This document shows positions 34,876 through 44,373 of a stretch of DNA of 64,000 nt, in pieces. The DNA lies in assembly GCA_963805525.1 (NCBI GenBank), contig CAWDUT010000004.1, forward strand, positions 434,001-498,000, read 5' to 3'. The DNA is from DASQFQ01 sp963805525. GTDB lineage: Bacteria; Actinomycetota; Thermoleophilia; Solirubrobacterales; Solirubrobacteraceae. The notes under the pieces are model-generated. The model had not been told where the DNA came from, did not search any database, and was given only the letters and a program-made list of their open reading frames with translations. A program made the position numbers and the translations under genes. Position 1 is the stretch's first letter, and each line of letters begins with the position of its first letter.

Positions 34876-35970
34876 CTAGGAGCGCGCGGCGAAGGCCGGG
34901 TCGGCCTGCCGCAGGTACCAGCCGTAGGCGCGCTCGCTGAGCCGCCGGCGGCCGACGAGGGCGAGCAGGCGCGCGAGCAGCCGCGGCGGCAGCGCGGGGA
35001 TCGCGCGCTGGAGCGCCAGCGCCCACGCGAAGGCGCGCGCGTGCCGGCGGGAGAAGGCTCCGTAGGCGGCCAGCGCGGCGTCGCGCGTGCGCTCGCCCGC
35101 CAGCACCGCGCGCAGCTCGCGGCCGCAGGCGATGCCGAAGTAGAACGCGGTGCGGATGCCCTCGCCTGAGAGCGGGAAGCAGTGGCCGGCGCTGTCGCCG
35201 ACGAAGAAGACGCCGTCCTCGACCGCCGGGCGCAGCTGGTGCGGGAACCAGTTGCCCTGGTAGCGGACGGGCGCCACGCCGACGCGGGCGGCGAGCTCGC
35301 GGGTCGGCTCCTTGACGTGATCGCGCGGCTCGTAGGAGCCGACGCCCACGCGCTGCTCGCCGGTGGCCGGCACCGACCACGCGAAGCCGCGCCGGATCAG
35401 CGAGCGGTCGATCCAGACGTCGAGGTCGACGCCGCCGCCCTCCGGGTGCACCTCGAGGCCGCGCGAGATGCGCGCCTCCGGCGGCTGGACGTTGTCGCCG
35501 GGGCCGAGCACGCGGCGCCAGCCGAGCGCGTCGACGATCAGCGGCGCGCGGAGCGGGCCGCGGTCGGTGATGACCGTGTCCCCGTCGCGGCGCTCGACCT
35601 TCGCGACCTCGAAGCGGGCGTCGCACTGCTCCCACAGCTCCTCGCACAGCGTCCGGTAGTCGAACGACGTCCAGCTCCACGGCAGCCGGTGCCGCGCCGT
35701 GCCGTGCGGAGTGTGGAAGCTCATGCACTCGAGCTCCTGGCGGGCGGCGCGACGGATGCCCATCGGCTCGAGCCACGGGGTCGGGATCGCGCACGCGCTG
35801 GTCTGGCGCTCGCCGATCTCGTAGCGGTCGATCACGAGCACGTCGGCGCCGCTGCCCGCCAGCTCGCGCGCCACCGCCAGGCCGGCGAAGCTCGCGCCGC
35901 AGATCAGCACGTCCGCGCGCTCGTCGAGCGGGGTGCGCTCCTCGCCCCGCAGCGTCGCCCGGCGCGTCAT
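34876..35970 (-). CDS. FAD-dependent oxidoreductase, geranylgeranyl-reductase family (paralogue 2)
   Basis: A 364-residue flavoprotein with the FAD motif DVLICGASFAGLAVARELA, VLVIDRYEIGERQTSACAIP, DALGWRRVLGPGDNVQPPEA and FFVGDSAGHCFPLSGEGIR. It aligns along almost its whole length with the protein at 3768-4904, so the two are recent or strongly constrained paralogues. It overlaps a phytoene/squalene synthase as ATGA, so it probably reduces or oxidises an isoprenoid product of that enzyme. Which isoprenoid (carotenoid, hopanoid precursor or menaquinone chain) cannot be read from sequence. Confidence 0.82.
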   Translation of the reverse strand: MTRRATLRGEERTPLDERADVLICGASFAGLAVARELAGSGADVLVIDRYEIGERQTSACAIPTPWLEPMGIRRAARQELECMSFHTPHGTARHRLPWSWTSFDYRTLCEELWEQCDARFEVAKVERRDGDTVITDRGPLRAPLIVDALGWRRVLGPGDNVQPPEARISRGLEVHPEGGGVDLDVWIDRSLIRRGFAWSVPATGEQRVGVGSYEPRDHVKEPTRELAARVGVAPVRYQGNWFPHQLRPAVEDGVFFVGDSAGHCFPLSGEGIRTAFYFGIACGRELRAVLAGERTRDAALAAYGAFSRRHARAFAWALALQRAIPALPPRLLARLLALVGRRRLSERAYGWYLRQADPAFAARS

Positions 35971-36836
35971 CGCCGCAGCGCGGCCAGCGCGACGAGCGGG
36001 AGCTGCCAGGCGGGCAGCCGCGGGCGGCGGCCGAGCACGTCGTAGCCGAGCGCCTCGACGCGGTCGAGCACGCCCAGGTAGATCGTGCAGGCCAGCCGGA
36101 TGCCCGGGCGCACCGAGGCGGGCGCGGCCTCGACGGCGCTCTCGGCACTCGCGAACAGCCCGCGCGCCCGCCCCACCTCGTGGGCCATCAGCGCGCGCAG
36201 CTCGGGCGTGGCCGCCGGGCGGTCGAAGTCGGCCTCCTCGACGCCGAAGCGGTCGCGGTCCTCCCCCGGCAGGTAGATGCGGTCGAGCTTGCGGTCCTCG
36301 CGCACGTCGCGGATGAAGTTCGCGTGCTGGAACGCGAGCCCGAGCGTGCCGAAGCCCGCCTGGTGCAGCTCGGGGACGCCGAGCAGCGGCGCCATGATGC
36401 GCCCGACCGAGCCGGCCGAGCCCTCCATGTAGCCGACGAGCTCGTCCCAGGTCTCGATCCGCACCGGCGCGCAGTCGAGCCGCATCGACCGCATGTAGGT
36501 CTTCAGCTCGCCGAGCGGCAGGCGGTGGCGGCGGCCGGCATCGACCAGCGCCCCGACGACCGGCTGGCTTGAGTGCCCGGCGGCGATGCCCGCGTCGAGC
36601 TCGGCCTCCCAGGCGTCGAGCGCGGCGCGGCGCGCCTCGGGGCGGCCGTCGCGGCGCGGCCCGTCGACGATCTGGTCGGCGGTGCGCACGTAGCCGTAGA
36701 GCGCGTGCGTGGCGGGGCGGATCTCCTCCGGCAGCCGCCGCGTTGCCCAGTAATACGTCGGATCGAAGCGCCGGTGCATGCGCCGGCACGTCTCGTAGGC
36801 GCGGGTCAGCGCGGGATCGATCGCCTGAGTCGTCAT
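35967..36836 (-). CDS. Phytoene/squalene synthase family protein
   Basis: A 289-residue head-to-head prenyl synthase. The two Asp-rich motifs that hold the Mg-diphosphate are DQIVD (54-58) and DVRED (177-181), the latter within QHANFIRDVREDRKLDRIYLP. It would condense two farnesyl or geranylgeranyl diphosphates into a squalene or phytoene-like product. ATG 36836 is preceded by GGAGAGG; a TTG 18 bp upstream adds nothing. It is the first gene of the long minus-strand run that continues into hisIE-trp, and is divergent from the ArsA-like gene by 17 bp. Confidence 0.9.
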   Translation of the reverse strand: MTTQAIDPALTRAYETCRRMHRRFDPTYYWATRRLPEEIRPATHALYGYVRTADQIVDGPRRDGRPEARRAALDAWEAELDAGIAAGHSSQPVVGALVDAGRRHRLPLGELKTYMRSMRLDCAPVRIETWDELVGYMEGSAGSVGRIMAPLLGVPELHQAGFGTLGLAFQHANFIRDVREDRKLDRIYLPGEDRDRFGVEEADFDRPAATPELRALMAHEVGRARGLFASAESAVEAAPASVRPGIRLACTIYLGVLDRVEALGYDVLGRRPRLPAWQLPLVALAALRR

Positions 36837-36853
36837 CCTCTCCGGCACCAACA

Positions 36854-37807
36854 ATGGCAGGGCTGCTCGACAAGCACCTCATCTACGTCACCGGCAAGGG
36901 CGGGGTGGGCAAGACGACCGTCTCCGCCGCGCTCGGCCTCGCGGCCGCCGCGGCGGGCAGGCGCACGATCGTGTGCGAGGTGGCCCAGCAGGAGCGCGTG
37001 TCGCGCGCCTTCCAGCGCGAGGGCGTCCAGCGCGAGACCGAGGTGCAGCTCGCCGACAACCTGTGGGCGATCTCGATCGACCCCAACCTGGCGCTCCAGG
37101 AGTGGCTCTCCAAGCAGCTCGGCGGCGGCGCGCCGGTGCGGCTGCTGGCGCGCTCCTCGGCGTTCCAGTACTTCGTCGCCGCCGCGCCGGGGGCGCGCGA
37201 GATGATCACGATCGCCAAGGTCTTCGAGCTCGCCCAGCTCGAGCGCTGGGACCGCCGGCATCGCACCTACGACCTCGTGATCGTCGACGCGCCGGCCTCC
37301 GGCCACGGCCTGGCGATGCTCTCGACGCCGAAGACGTTCGGCGAGATCGCGCGCGTCGGGCCGATCAAGCGCCAGGCCGAGAAGATCCGGCTGATGCTCG
37401 GCGACGACGACCGCACCGCCTACCTGGCGGTCGCGCTGGCCGAGGAGATGCCGGTCAACGAGACGCTCGACCTCGGCACGAAGCTGCACGAGGCGGTCGG
37501 CATCGGGCTGCACGCGGTGATCGTCAACGCGCTGTACCCCGAGCGTTATTCCCACGACGAGGCCGAGATGCTGCGCAGCGCCGCCTCCAACGGGCTGAAG
37601 CCCGAGGCGCTCGGCGCCGTGCGCGCCGCGCTGGCCGAGCACGAGCGCGCGAGCGCGCAGCAGGGCCACGTCCAGCGGCTGCGCGACGAGTCCGGCGCGC
37701 CGGTGCTCGAGCTGCCGCTGCTGTTCGAGCCGCAGATCGGGCTCGAGCAGTACCGCTACCTGTCTGGCTGCCTCGAGTCGGCGCTCGCGCCGCCCACCGA
37801 GGACTAG
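36854..37807 (+). CDS. ArsA/GET3-family ATPase
   Basis: A 317-residue P-loop ATPase of the ArsA/GET3 group: deviant Walker A GKGGVGKTT at 14-22 with the signature first Lys, VDAPASGHGLAML with the switch region, then about 150 residues of helical domain. Homologues drive arsenite efflux or deliver tail-anchored proteins; actinobacterial members often occur as tandem pairs linked to stress or cell-envelope functions. Here only one copy is present and no arsB or arsR is nearby, so an arsenic role is unlikely. It ends at a CTAG shared with the epimerase gene. Confidence 0.85.
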   Translation: MAGLLDKHLIYVTGKGGVGKTTVSAALGLAAAAAGRRTIVCEVAQQERVSRAFQREGVQRETEVQLADNLWAISIDPNLALQEWLSKQLGGGAPVRLLARSSAFQYFVAAAPGAREMITIAKVFELAQLERWDRRHRTYDLVIVDAPASGHGLAMLSTPKTFGEIARVGPIKRQAEKIRLMLGDDDRTAYLAVALAEEMPVNETLDLGTKLHEAVGIGLHAVIVNALYPERYSHDEAEMLRSAASNGLKPEALGAVRAALAEHERASAQQGHVQRLRDESGAPVLELPLLFEPQIGLEQYRYLSGCLESALAPPTED

Positions 37808-38778
37808 ACCGCGTCGCGCAGCTCGCGCATGCCGGCCTCGCGCGTGACGACCGGCGCGTAGCCGAGCTCGCTACGGGCGCGCGAGTCGTCGATCGTGCAC
37901 TCCTGCGAGGCGACCCACGACGCGAAGCGCGTGAGCGGCGGCGCGCCGCGCAGCGGCAGCAGCTTCCACGCCGTCTCGCCCGCGGCGGCCAGCGTCCGGG
38001 CGACCGCAGTGGGGACGCTGCCCTCCGGCGGCGTCACGCCCTGCGTGGCGATCAGCTCGCCGACGAAGTCGCGGAACGGCAGCGGATCGCCGTCGGTGAC
38101 GAAGTAGGCGCGCCCGCCGCGGCCGTGCTCGGCGGCGCACAGCAGGCCTTCGACGGTGTTCTCGACCTGCGTGGTCGAGGTCAGGTGACGGCCGCCGCCG
38201 ACCCAGCGGAACGCGCCCGAGCGCGTGCCCTCGACCAGCACCGGCAGCAGCGTCGTGTCACCGCGGCCCCACACGAACCGCGGGCGCACGATCATCGCCT
38301 CGAGCGCGCCCCGCCCTTCCTCGAGCACGACCTGCTCGGCCATCGCCTTCGAGCGCGAGTACGGCGCCTTCGAGCGCAGCGCCAGCGGATAGGTCTCGTC
38401 GACGTGCACCAGCGCCTGGCCGTGCATCAGCACCGCCTCGGTGCTGACGTGGACGGCGCGGCCCACGGCCGCGGCGCGGCAGGCGCGCAGCACGTTGCGG
38501 GTGCCCTCGACGTTGGCGGCCACGAACTCCTGCCAGGGCCCGAAGTCCTCGACCTTGGCGGCGGCGTGGAAGGCGACGTCGGCGCCCTCCATGCCGGCGA
38601 CCAGCGCGCTGAGGTCGCCGAGCTCTCCTCGCACGGGCTCGGCGCCGCGGACGCGCACGGCGTCGGCGGCGCGGTCGGAGCGGGCGAGGGCGCGGACGCT
38701 CCAGCCGTCGCGGGCGAGCCGCTCGATCAGGCGCCCGCCGACGAAGCCGGAGCCGCCGGTGACAAAGGCGGTTGGCAT
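37804..38778 (-). CDS. NAD-dependent epimerase / 3beta-hydroxysteroid-dehydrogenase-like SDR
   Basis: A 324-residue extended SDR. Rossmann start AFVTGGSGFVGGRLIERLA, VAFHAAAKVEDFGPW, HVSTEAVL, the catalytic YSRSKAMAE, and IVRPRFVWGRGDTTLLP are typical of the 3beta-HSD/isomerase-like branch that acts on sterols, hopanoids or sugar-linked substrates. The nearby isoprenoid genes make a terpenoid substrate possible, but this is only context. ATG 38778 begins at the first strand. A longer frame upstream overlaps the divergent PH-domain gene and is rejected. Confidence 0.87.
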   Translation of the reverse strand: MPTAFVTGGSGFVGGRLIERLARDGWSVRALARSDRAADAVRVRGAEPVRGELGDLSALVAGMEGADVAFHAAAKVEDFGPWQEFVAANVEGTRNVLRACRAAAVGRAVHVSTEAVLMHGQALVHVDETYPLALRSKAPYSRSKAMAEQVVLEEGRGALEAMIVRPRFVWGRGDTTLLPVLVEGTRSGAFRWVGGGRHLTSTTQVENTVEGLLCAAEHGRGGRAYFVTDGDPLPFRDFVGELIATQGVTPPEGSVPTAVARTLAAAGETAWKLLPLRGAPPLTRFASWVASQECTIDDSRARSELGYAPVVTREAGMRELRDAV

Positions 38779-38799
38779 GGCGCGCAACACTAGTGCCGG

Positions 38800-39252
38800 A
38801 TGACGCCCGAGCCCTCCCGCCGCCTCGCGTCGACCGCTCGCTGGCTCTGGCGCGCCCAGGGGCTGGGCGCCAGCGTGGCGGCTCTGATCGCCGCGAGCGT
38901 GCTGAGCGAGCAGGTGGGCGGCGCCGTGTGGATGCTGCTGCCCGTCGTGGTCGCGGTCGTCGCGATCGGCCTCGTGCCGGAGCTGCGCTGGGCGCGCTGG
39001 CGCTACGAGGTGCGCGACGAGGAGATCGACCTGCGCCACGGCACCGTCAGGATCACCCGCACGCTGGTGCCGATGCTGCGCGTCCAGCACGTCGACACCA
39101 CGCAAGGACCGCTCGACCAGGCGCTCGGGCTCGCGACCGTCGTCGTCCACACCGCGGCCGGCACGACGACGATCCCGGCGCTCACCGAGGGTGACGCCGG
39201 CCGGCTGCGCGACCGCATCGCCGCGCTCGCCCGGACCGCCGATGAGCTCTGA
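38800..39252 (+). CDS. Membrane protein with bacterial PH domain (YdbS-like)
   Basis: A 150-residue protein with two N-terminal helices (about 20-60) and a bacterial PH (bPH2/DUF304) domain: YEVRDEEIDLRHGTVRITRTLVPMLRVQHVDTTQGPLDQALGLATV. YdbS/YdbT pairs are widespread in Firmicutes and actinobacteria and appear involved in envelope stress tolerance; mechanism unknown. It overlaps the larger partner by 11 nt. Confidence 0.85.
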   Translation: MTPEPSRRLASTARWLWRAQGLGASVAALIAASVLSEQVGGAVWMLLPVVVAVVAIGLVPELRWARWRYEVRDEEIDLRHGTVRITRTLVPMLRVQHVDTTQGPLDQALGLATVVVHTAAGTTTIPALTEGDAGRLRDRIAALARTADEL

Positions 39253-40648
39253 GCCGCAGAAGCTCCACCCCGCCGCCATCGGCGTGCTGGCGCTCGGCGC
39301 CCTGCGCGACGCCGCGCTGCCGATCGTCGTGCTGCTGTTCACGGCGATCGCCGGCAACGGGCTCGACGCCGGCGCGCTGGAGCGCGGCGGGGCCTACCTC
39401 CTGCTCGGCGTCGCGGCCGCCTCGATCGCGGGCTTCATGCGCTGGCGCAGCACGAGCTACGCGGTCGACGAGCACGGCGTGCACTGGCAGAGCGGGATCA
39501 TGCGCAAGAAGCAGACCACGGTGCCGCTCGACCGCATCCAGGGCCTCGACACCGTGGCCGGGCCGGTCCAGCGGCTGTTCGGCGTGGTGGCGGTGCACGT
39601 GCAGACGGCAGGCGGCGGCGCCAAGGGCGAGGTCGTGCTCGACGCGGTCGGCGCCGAGGCGGTCGAGCGGCTGCGCGAGGCGGTGCGCGGGCGGCGGCCC
39701 GAGGTTCTCGAGGACGCTCCCGCGGGCGACCTGCCCGAGCGGCGGCTGAGCCGGCGCGACGGGCTGCTCGCGGCGCTCACCGCGGGCCAGCTCGGCGTGA
39801 TCCTGCCGGTGCTGGCGGCCGCCTTCCAGCTCTTCACCAACATCTTCCAGGACGAGCGGGGCGTCGAGGAGGCGTCGCGGCTCGCGCCCGACACGCTCGG
39901 CGGCTGGGAGCTCGCGGTCGGCGGCCTGATCCTGGCGGCGTGGGCGATCTCGGTGGCAGGGTCGCTGGCGGCGTTCGCGGGCTTCACGGTCACGCGCGAC
40001 GGCGAGCGGCTGCGGATCCGGCGCGGCCTGCTCCAGCGCACCGAGGTGGCGCTGCCGGTGCGGCGGGTGCAGGCCGTGCGCGTGGTCGAGGGCGTGCTAC
40101 GGCGGCCGTTCGGGCTCGCGGCGCTGCGGGTCGAGGTCGCGGGCTACGCCGAGGAGGCGGCCGCCGCGCGCACGCTCTTCCCGCTCCTGCGGCGGGCCGA
40201 GGTCGAGCCGTTCCTGGCCTCGCTCCTACCGGAGCTGGCCGACGATCCGATCAACCTCGAGCCGCCGCCGGCGCGCGCGGCGCGCCGCTACGTGCTGCCC
40301 CGGACGCTGGCCGGCGTGGTGGTGGGCGGAGCTGCGTGGGCGGTGCTCGGCACGCCGTGGCCGCTGCTGATGGCCCCGCTGCTCGCGCTCGACGGCTGGC
40401 TCGACTACCGCGCCGCGGGCTGGCGGCTGCGCGACGGGCGGCTGGCGATGCGCTCCCGCCGGCTCGCGTGGTCGACGCTGCTGACGCCCGCCGCGCGGCT
40501 GCAGCAGCACTCGATCGCGCAGAGCCCACTGCAGCGCCGCGCCCGCCTGGCCGACCTCGCGGTGGCGGTCGGCAAGGGCGGCCACGCGCAGGTCCGCCAC
40601 CTCGAGCTGCCGGTCGCCGCCGAGCTGTGGGAACGTCTGCGGCGATGA
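39242..40648 (+). CDS. Membrane protein with repeated bacterial PH domains (YdbT-like)
   Basis: A 468-residue protein with alternating pairs of hydrophobic helices and PH (bPH2) domains. Three PH-like blocks are visible: WRSTSYAVDEHGVHWQSGIM with LDRIQGLDTVAGPVQRLFG, then RDGERLRIRRGLLQRTEVALP with VRRVQAVRVVEGVLRRPFG, and a weaker C-terminal WRLRDGRLAMRSRRLAWS. This is the YdbT architecture, paired with the YdbS-like gene upstream. ATG 39242 lies inside the end of that gene. The function of the pair is not established. Confidence 0.85.
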   Translation: MSSEPQKLHPAAIGVLALGALRDAALPIVVLLFTAIAGNGLDAGALERGGAYLLLGVAAASIAGFMRWRSTSYAVDEHGVHWQSGIMRKKQTTVPLDRIQGLDTVAGPVQRLFGVVAVHVQTAGGGAKGEVVLDAVGAEAVERLREAVRGRRPEVLEDAPAGDLPERRLSRRDGLLAALTAGQLGVILPVLAAAFQLFTNIFQDERGVEEASRLAPDTLGGWELAVGGLILAAWAISVAGSLAAFAGFTVTRDGERLRIRRGLLQRTEVALPVRRVQAVRVVEGVLRRPFGLAALRVEVAGYAEEAAAARTLFPLLRRAEVEPFLASLLPELADDPINLEPPPARAARRYVLPRTLAGVVVGGAAWAVLGTPWPLLMAPLLALDGWLDYRAAGWRLRDGRLAMRSRRLAWSTLLTPAARLQQHSIAQSPLQRRARLADLAVAVGKGGHAQVRHLELPVAAELWERLRR

Positions 40649-41184
40649 CCAACGCGTTCTACTTCGACATCGGCTCGCCCTACGTGTACCTCACCGTCGC
40701 GCGGCTCCCGCTCGACGACGTGGAGTGGAAGCCGATCTCGCTCGGCGGCCTGTGGAAGCAGAGCGGCGGCGAGTCGTGGGCGCTGACCGACCGCCGCGCG
40801 GAGGGCATCGCCGAGATCGAGGCGCGCGCCGAGCGCTATGGGCTGCCGCCGATCCGCTGGCCGGTGCCGTGGCCCGGCCGCTACCTGAGCGCGATGCGCG
40901 CGTGCCTGGTCGCCGCCGAGGAGGGCGTCGGCGAGGAGTTCGCCCGCATCGCGTCGAGCATGGGCTTCGCCGAGGGCCGCGACCTGTCGGAAATGAGCAC
41001 GGTGTGGGAGGCGGGCGTGCGCGCCGGGCTCGACCCCTTCTCCGTCGCCGACCGCATCGGCTCGCCCGAGATCAAGCAGCGGCTGATCGACGAGACCGAG
41101 GCCGCCTACGCGCGCGGCGTCCGCGGCGTCCCCACGCTCGACACCGGCGACGAGCTGCTCTGGGGCGACGACAGGATCAGTTGA
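40645..41184 (+). CDS. DsbA-fold protein, 2-hydroxychromene-2-carboxylate isomerase family
   Basis: A 179-residue thioredoxin-fold protein. The start FYFDIGSPYVYL has the SPY motif of the HCCA-isomerase/kappa-GST branch, where Ser replaces the Cys of DsbA, and the end GVPTLDTGDELLWGDDRI is characteristic. The reference enzyme isomerises a naphthalene catabolite with glutathione; in organisms lacking glutathione the real substrate is unknown. It overlaps the PH-domain gene as ATGA and converges on era with an 8-nt overlap. Confidence 0.85.
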   Translation: MTNAFYFDIGSPYVYLTVARLPLDDVEWKPISLGGLWKQSGGESWALTDRRAEGIAEIEARAERYGLPPIRWPVPWPGRYLSAMRACLVAAEEGVGEEFARIASSMGFAEGRDLSEMSTVWEAGVRAGLDPFSVADRIGSPEIKQRLIDETEAAYARGVRGVPTLDTGDELLWGDDRIS

Positions 41185-42061
41185 TCCCGAGCCGGTCGAG
41201 CAGCGCGTCGTCGGCGCGCCACGACCGGCGCACGCGGACCGAGAGGTCCAGGTGCACGCGCATGCCGACCGCCTGCTCGAGCTCGCGGCGAGAAGCCGTC
41301 CCGATCGCCTTGATCATCGCCCCGCGGCGGCCGATCAGGATCCCCTTCTGGGATTCGGTCTCGACCCACAGGAGCGCGTGGACCTCGACGAGGTCGTCGC
41401 GCTCGATGATCTCGTCGACCTGGACCTCGACCGCGTGCGGGACCTCCTGGCGCGTGCGATGCAGCACCTGCTCGCGCACGAGCTCGGCCAGCCGCACGTG
41501 CTCGGGCTGATCGGAGATCTCCTCGAGCGGAAACAGGAACGGGCCCTCGGGCGCGAGCTCGACGAGGTGCTCGACCAGCGGGCCGATGCCCTTGCCGCGG
41601 GAGGCGGAGATCGGGAAGACCTCGCCGTCGAGGCCGAGGTCAGCGGCGGCCTGAAGCGCCTCGATGGTGCGGGTCCGGTCGAGCCGGTCGATCTTGTTGA
41701 CGGCGATCACCGCCGGGATGCCGGCGCTGCGCAGCGCCTCGGCGATGAAGCGATCGCCCCCGCCGCCGACGCCCTGCTCGCCGTTGAGGACGAGCAACAC
41801 GGCGTCGGCCTCCTCGAACTCGTGCTCGACGCGGCGCTGCATGCGCTCGGTCAGCGCGTCGCGCGGGCGCTGGACGCCCGGCAGGTCGGTGAGCACGAGC
41901 TGCCACTCGCCGGGCCGCGTCGCCACGCCACGGATCGCGCGGCGCGTGGTCTGCGGCTTGTCGGAGACGATCGCCACCTTCTGGCCCACGAGCGCGTTGA
42001 CGAGCGTCGACTTGCCGACGTTCGGCCGGCCGGCGAGCGCGATGAAGCCCGAGCGGGTCAC
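41177..42061 (-). CDS. era: GTPase Era
   Basis: A 294-residue GTPase for 16S rRNA maturation and 30S assembly. G1 GRPNVGKST, G3 DLPG, G4 NKID and the SASRGKG stretch are present. The C-terminal KH domain follows with the diagnostic WVETESQKGILIGRRGAMIKAIG. The GTG at 42061 is preferred because it overlaps the ybeY stop as GTGA and gives the usual start (SGFIALAGRPNVGKS). A GTG at 42070 would add three residues. Confidence 0.96.
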   Translation of the reverse strand: MTRSGFIALAGRPNVGKSTLVNALVGQKVAIVSDKPQTTRRAIRGVATRPGEWQLVLTDLPGVQRPRDALTERMQRRVEHEFEEADAVLLVLNGEQGVGGGGDRFIAEALRSAGIPAVIAVNKIDRLDRTRTIEALQAAADLGLDGEVFPISASRGKGIGPLVEHLVELAPEGPFLFPLEEISDQPEHVRLAELVREQVLHRTRQEVPHAVEVQVDEIIERDDLVEVHALLWVETESQKGILIGRRGAMIKAIGTASRRELEQAVGMRVHLDLSVRVRRSWRADDALLDRLGIN

Positions 42062-42438
42062 TTCACCCACGAGACGATCTCCGCCTGCAGCGCGAGCATC
42101 TCGCCTCGGTCGGTCTCGTGGTCCATCCCCACGAGGTGCAGGGTGCCGTGGACGACCGCCTCGCTGAGGTCCTCCGTGTGCTCGGGGCAGATCACGACGT
42201 CGCCGAGCTCGCGCGGCCCGACCTCCGGCCCGTCGAGGTCGACCGGGAACGAGAGCACGTCGGTCGGCCCCTCGATCCCGCGGTGCTCGGCGTTGATCGC
42301 CGCGATCCGCTGTGAGTCCACGAACTCGACCGCGACGTGCCCGTCGTCGACGCCCGCCGACGCGAGCGCGATCGCGACGAGGCGGCGCAGCGACTCCTCG
42401 GGCAGATCGGAGGAGCCGATGACCTCGACCTCGAGCAC
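42058..42438 (-). CDS. ybeY: rRNA maturation endoribonuclease YbeY
   Basis: A 126-residue zinc protein with the invariant triad HGTLHLVGMDHETD (His-3-His-5-His) and the upstream PTDVLSFP block. It takes part in 16S rRNA 3'-end processing and ribosome quality control. GTG start at 42438. It lies between phoH and era, the common bacterial order, so the group is probably one ribosome-maturation operon. Confidence 0.95.
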   Translation of the reverse strand: MLEVEVIGSSDLPEESLRRLVAIALASAGVDDGHVAVEFVDSQRIAAINAEHRGIEGPTDVLSFPVDLDGPEVGPRELGDVVICPEHTEDLSEAVVHGTLHLVGMDHETDRGEMLALQAEIVSWVK

Positions 42439-42452
42439 TCAGTGGCCCCTCA

Positions 42453-43447
<995 letters not shown>

Positions 43448-43448
<1 letters not shown>

Positions 43449-43879
43449 TAAGAGACCAACGCCTCCTTGACCTTGCCGGAGACGCGCTTGCCGTCGGCGC
43501 GGCCGCCGGCGGCGCTCATCACGTGCTTGATCGCCTTGCCCATGTCACGCGGGGACTCGGCGCCGGTCTCGGCGATTGCCGTGGCGACCAGCGCGTCGAG
43601 CTCGGCGTCGGACAGCTCGGCGGGGAGATAGCCCTCGATGATCGACGCCTCGTAGGCCTCGGTCTGGGCGAGGTCACCGCGCTCGGCCTCGCGATAGGCG
43701 GTCTCCGCCTCGCGGCGGCGCTTGCGCTCCCGGCGCAGCACGGCGAGCTCGTCGCCGGCGCCCTCCTTCGCGTCCTTCTGCAGCTCGGAGAGGACCAGCC
43801 GCAACGCGGCGGCCCGATTGCGGTCTCCGGCCTTCATGGCCGTGTTGACGTCCGCCCTGATCTGCTCGGCAATCTGCAC
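43448..43879 (-). CDS. yqeY: GatB/YqeY domain protein
   Basis: A 143-residue helical protein of the YqeY family, related to the tail domain of GatB: RNRAAALRLVLSELQKDAKE at the N-terminus and the C-terminal ESPRDMGKAIKHVMSAAGGRADGKRVSGKVKEAL. The tail domain of GatB contacts tRNA; the role of free YqeY is not well defined. GTG start at 43879. It begins 38 bp downstream of the flp terminator and leads the yqeY-phoH-ybeY-era unit. Confidence 0.92.
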
Positions 43880-43911
43880 CTACATCAAGGATACGACTCA
43901 CTGCCGGACGC

Positions 43912-43950
43912 AAAAAGCGCCCCGGAGCCTGGGCGCAGGCTCCGGGGCGC
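43912..43950 (-). terminator. Rho-independent terminator of flp
   Basis: A perfect 14-bp stem (43917-43930 with 43937-43950, GCGCCCCGGAGCCT) with a 6-nt loop, followed on the minus strand by TTTTT (43916-43912). It lies 40 bp after the flp stop and separates the pilin gene from yqeY. This is a textbook intrinsic terminator. Confidence 0.88.
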
Positions 43951-43953
43951 GAA

Positions 43954-43972
43954 GCGGGACGAAACGTCCCGC
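43954..43972 (-). terminator. Second stem-loop after flp
   Basis: GCGGGACG (43954-43961) and CGTCCCGC (43965-43972) form an 8-bp stem with an AAA loop, just before the main terminator in the direction of flp transcription. It probably protects the 3' end of the pilin message. Confidence 0.6.
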
Positions 43973-43989
43973 AGGTTTCGGCAGGTGGG

Positions 43990-44235
43990 CTACTTGCCCC
44001 CGCCGCCCGCGATCTTGTCGACCATGTCGCCGGCCGCCTTGGCGATCCGGGTGTCGATGTGCGACGCGAGCAGGGCGCCGATGATGACGGCGACCACGAG
44101 CAGGATGCCCATGTACTCGGCCGCGGTCTGGCCCTGCTGATCGGCGACGCGGCTGCGGATCGCGAGCCCGACGCCGTGAGCCTGGATGCAGAACTCGCGG
44201 TAAGCGTCCTGAAGCGTGGTGGTGAAGTCCGACAT
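43990..44235 (-). CDS. flp: Flp-type (class IVb) pilin
   Basis: An 81-residue prepilin. A 35-residue leader is followed by the site G35 with QTAAE, placing Glu at mature position 5, then YM and a single hydrophobic helix of about 20 residues (GILLVVAVIIGALLASHI) and a short polar tail ending in GGGGK. Mature Flp would be 46 residues. It should be the major subunit of the Tad pilus encoded upstream. The leader is longer than in most Flp prepilins. The ATG has AGGGGG nine bases upstream, and the gene has its own terminator, as expected for a highly expressed pilin. Confidence 0.87.
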   Translation of the reverse strand: MSDFTTTLQDAYREFCIQAHGVGLAIRSRVADQQGQTAAEYMGILLVVAVIIGALLASHIDTRIAKAAGDMVDKIAGGGGK

Positions 44236-44268
44236 GTGGCTGAGCCCCCTGGAGTGGAGATGACCGAT

Positions 44269-44280
44269 TGACTGCAGTCA
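44269..44280. promoter_or_regulatory. Perfect 12-bp palindrome upstream of flp
   Basis: TGACTGCAGTCA lies 33-45 bp upstream of the flp ATG. LuxR/NarL-type regulators bind short inverted repeats, and one is encoded immediately upstream, so this is a candidate operator for that regulator. No binding data; inferred from position and symmetry. Confidence 0.4.
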
Positions 44281-44285
44281 TTGTT

Positions 44286-44319
44286 CCCTCGGCTCCCGGG
44301 TCCTACGAGAGGCCGAGGG
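44286..44319 (-). terminator. Stem-loop between response regulator and flp
   Basis: CCCTCGGC (44286-44293) and GCCGAGGG (44312-44319) form an 8-bp stem. With the hairpin at 44338-44365 it makes a double stem-loop after the response-regulator gene, isolating flp transcription. No U-run follows. Confidence 0.5.
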
Positions 44320-44337
44320 CTCAACTTCCGGGGGTCC

Positions 44338-44365
44338 GGGGGTCCCAAATCCGCTTGGGACCCCC
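44338..44365 (-). terminator. Stem-loop terminator after the response regulator
   Basis: GGGGGTCCCAA (44338-44348) and TTGGGACCCCC (44355-44365) form a perfect 11-bp stem with a 6-nt loop, 8 bp after the response-regulator stop. No T-run follows on the minus strand, so it may be a Rho-type or partial terminator. Confidence 0.65.
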
Positions 44366-44373
44366 CTGGGACT

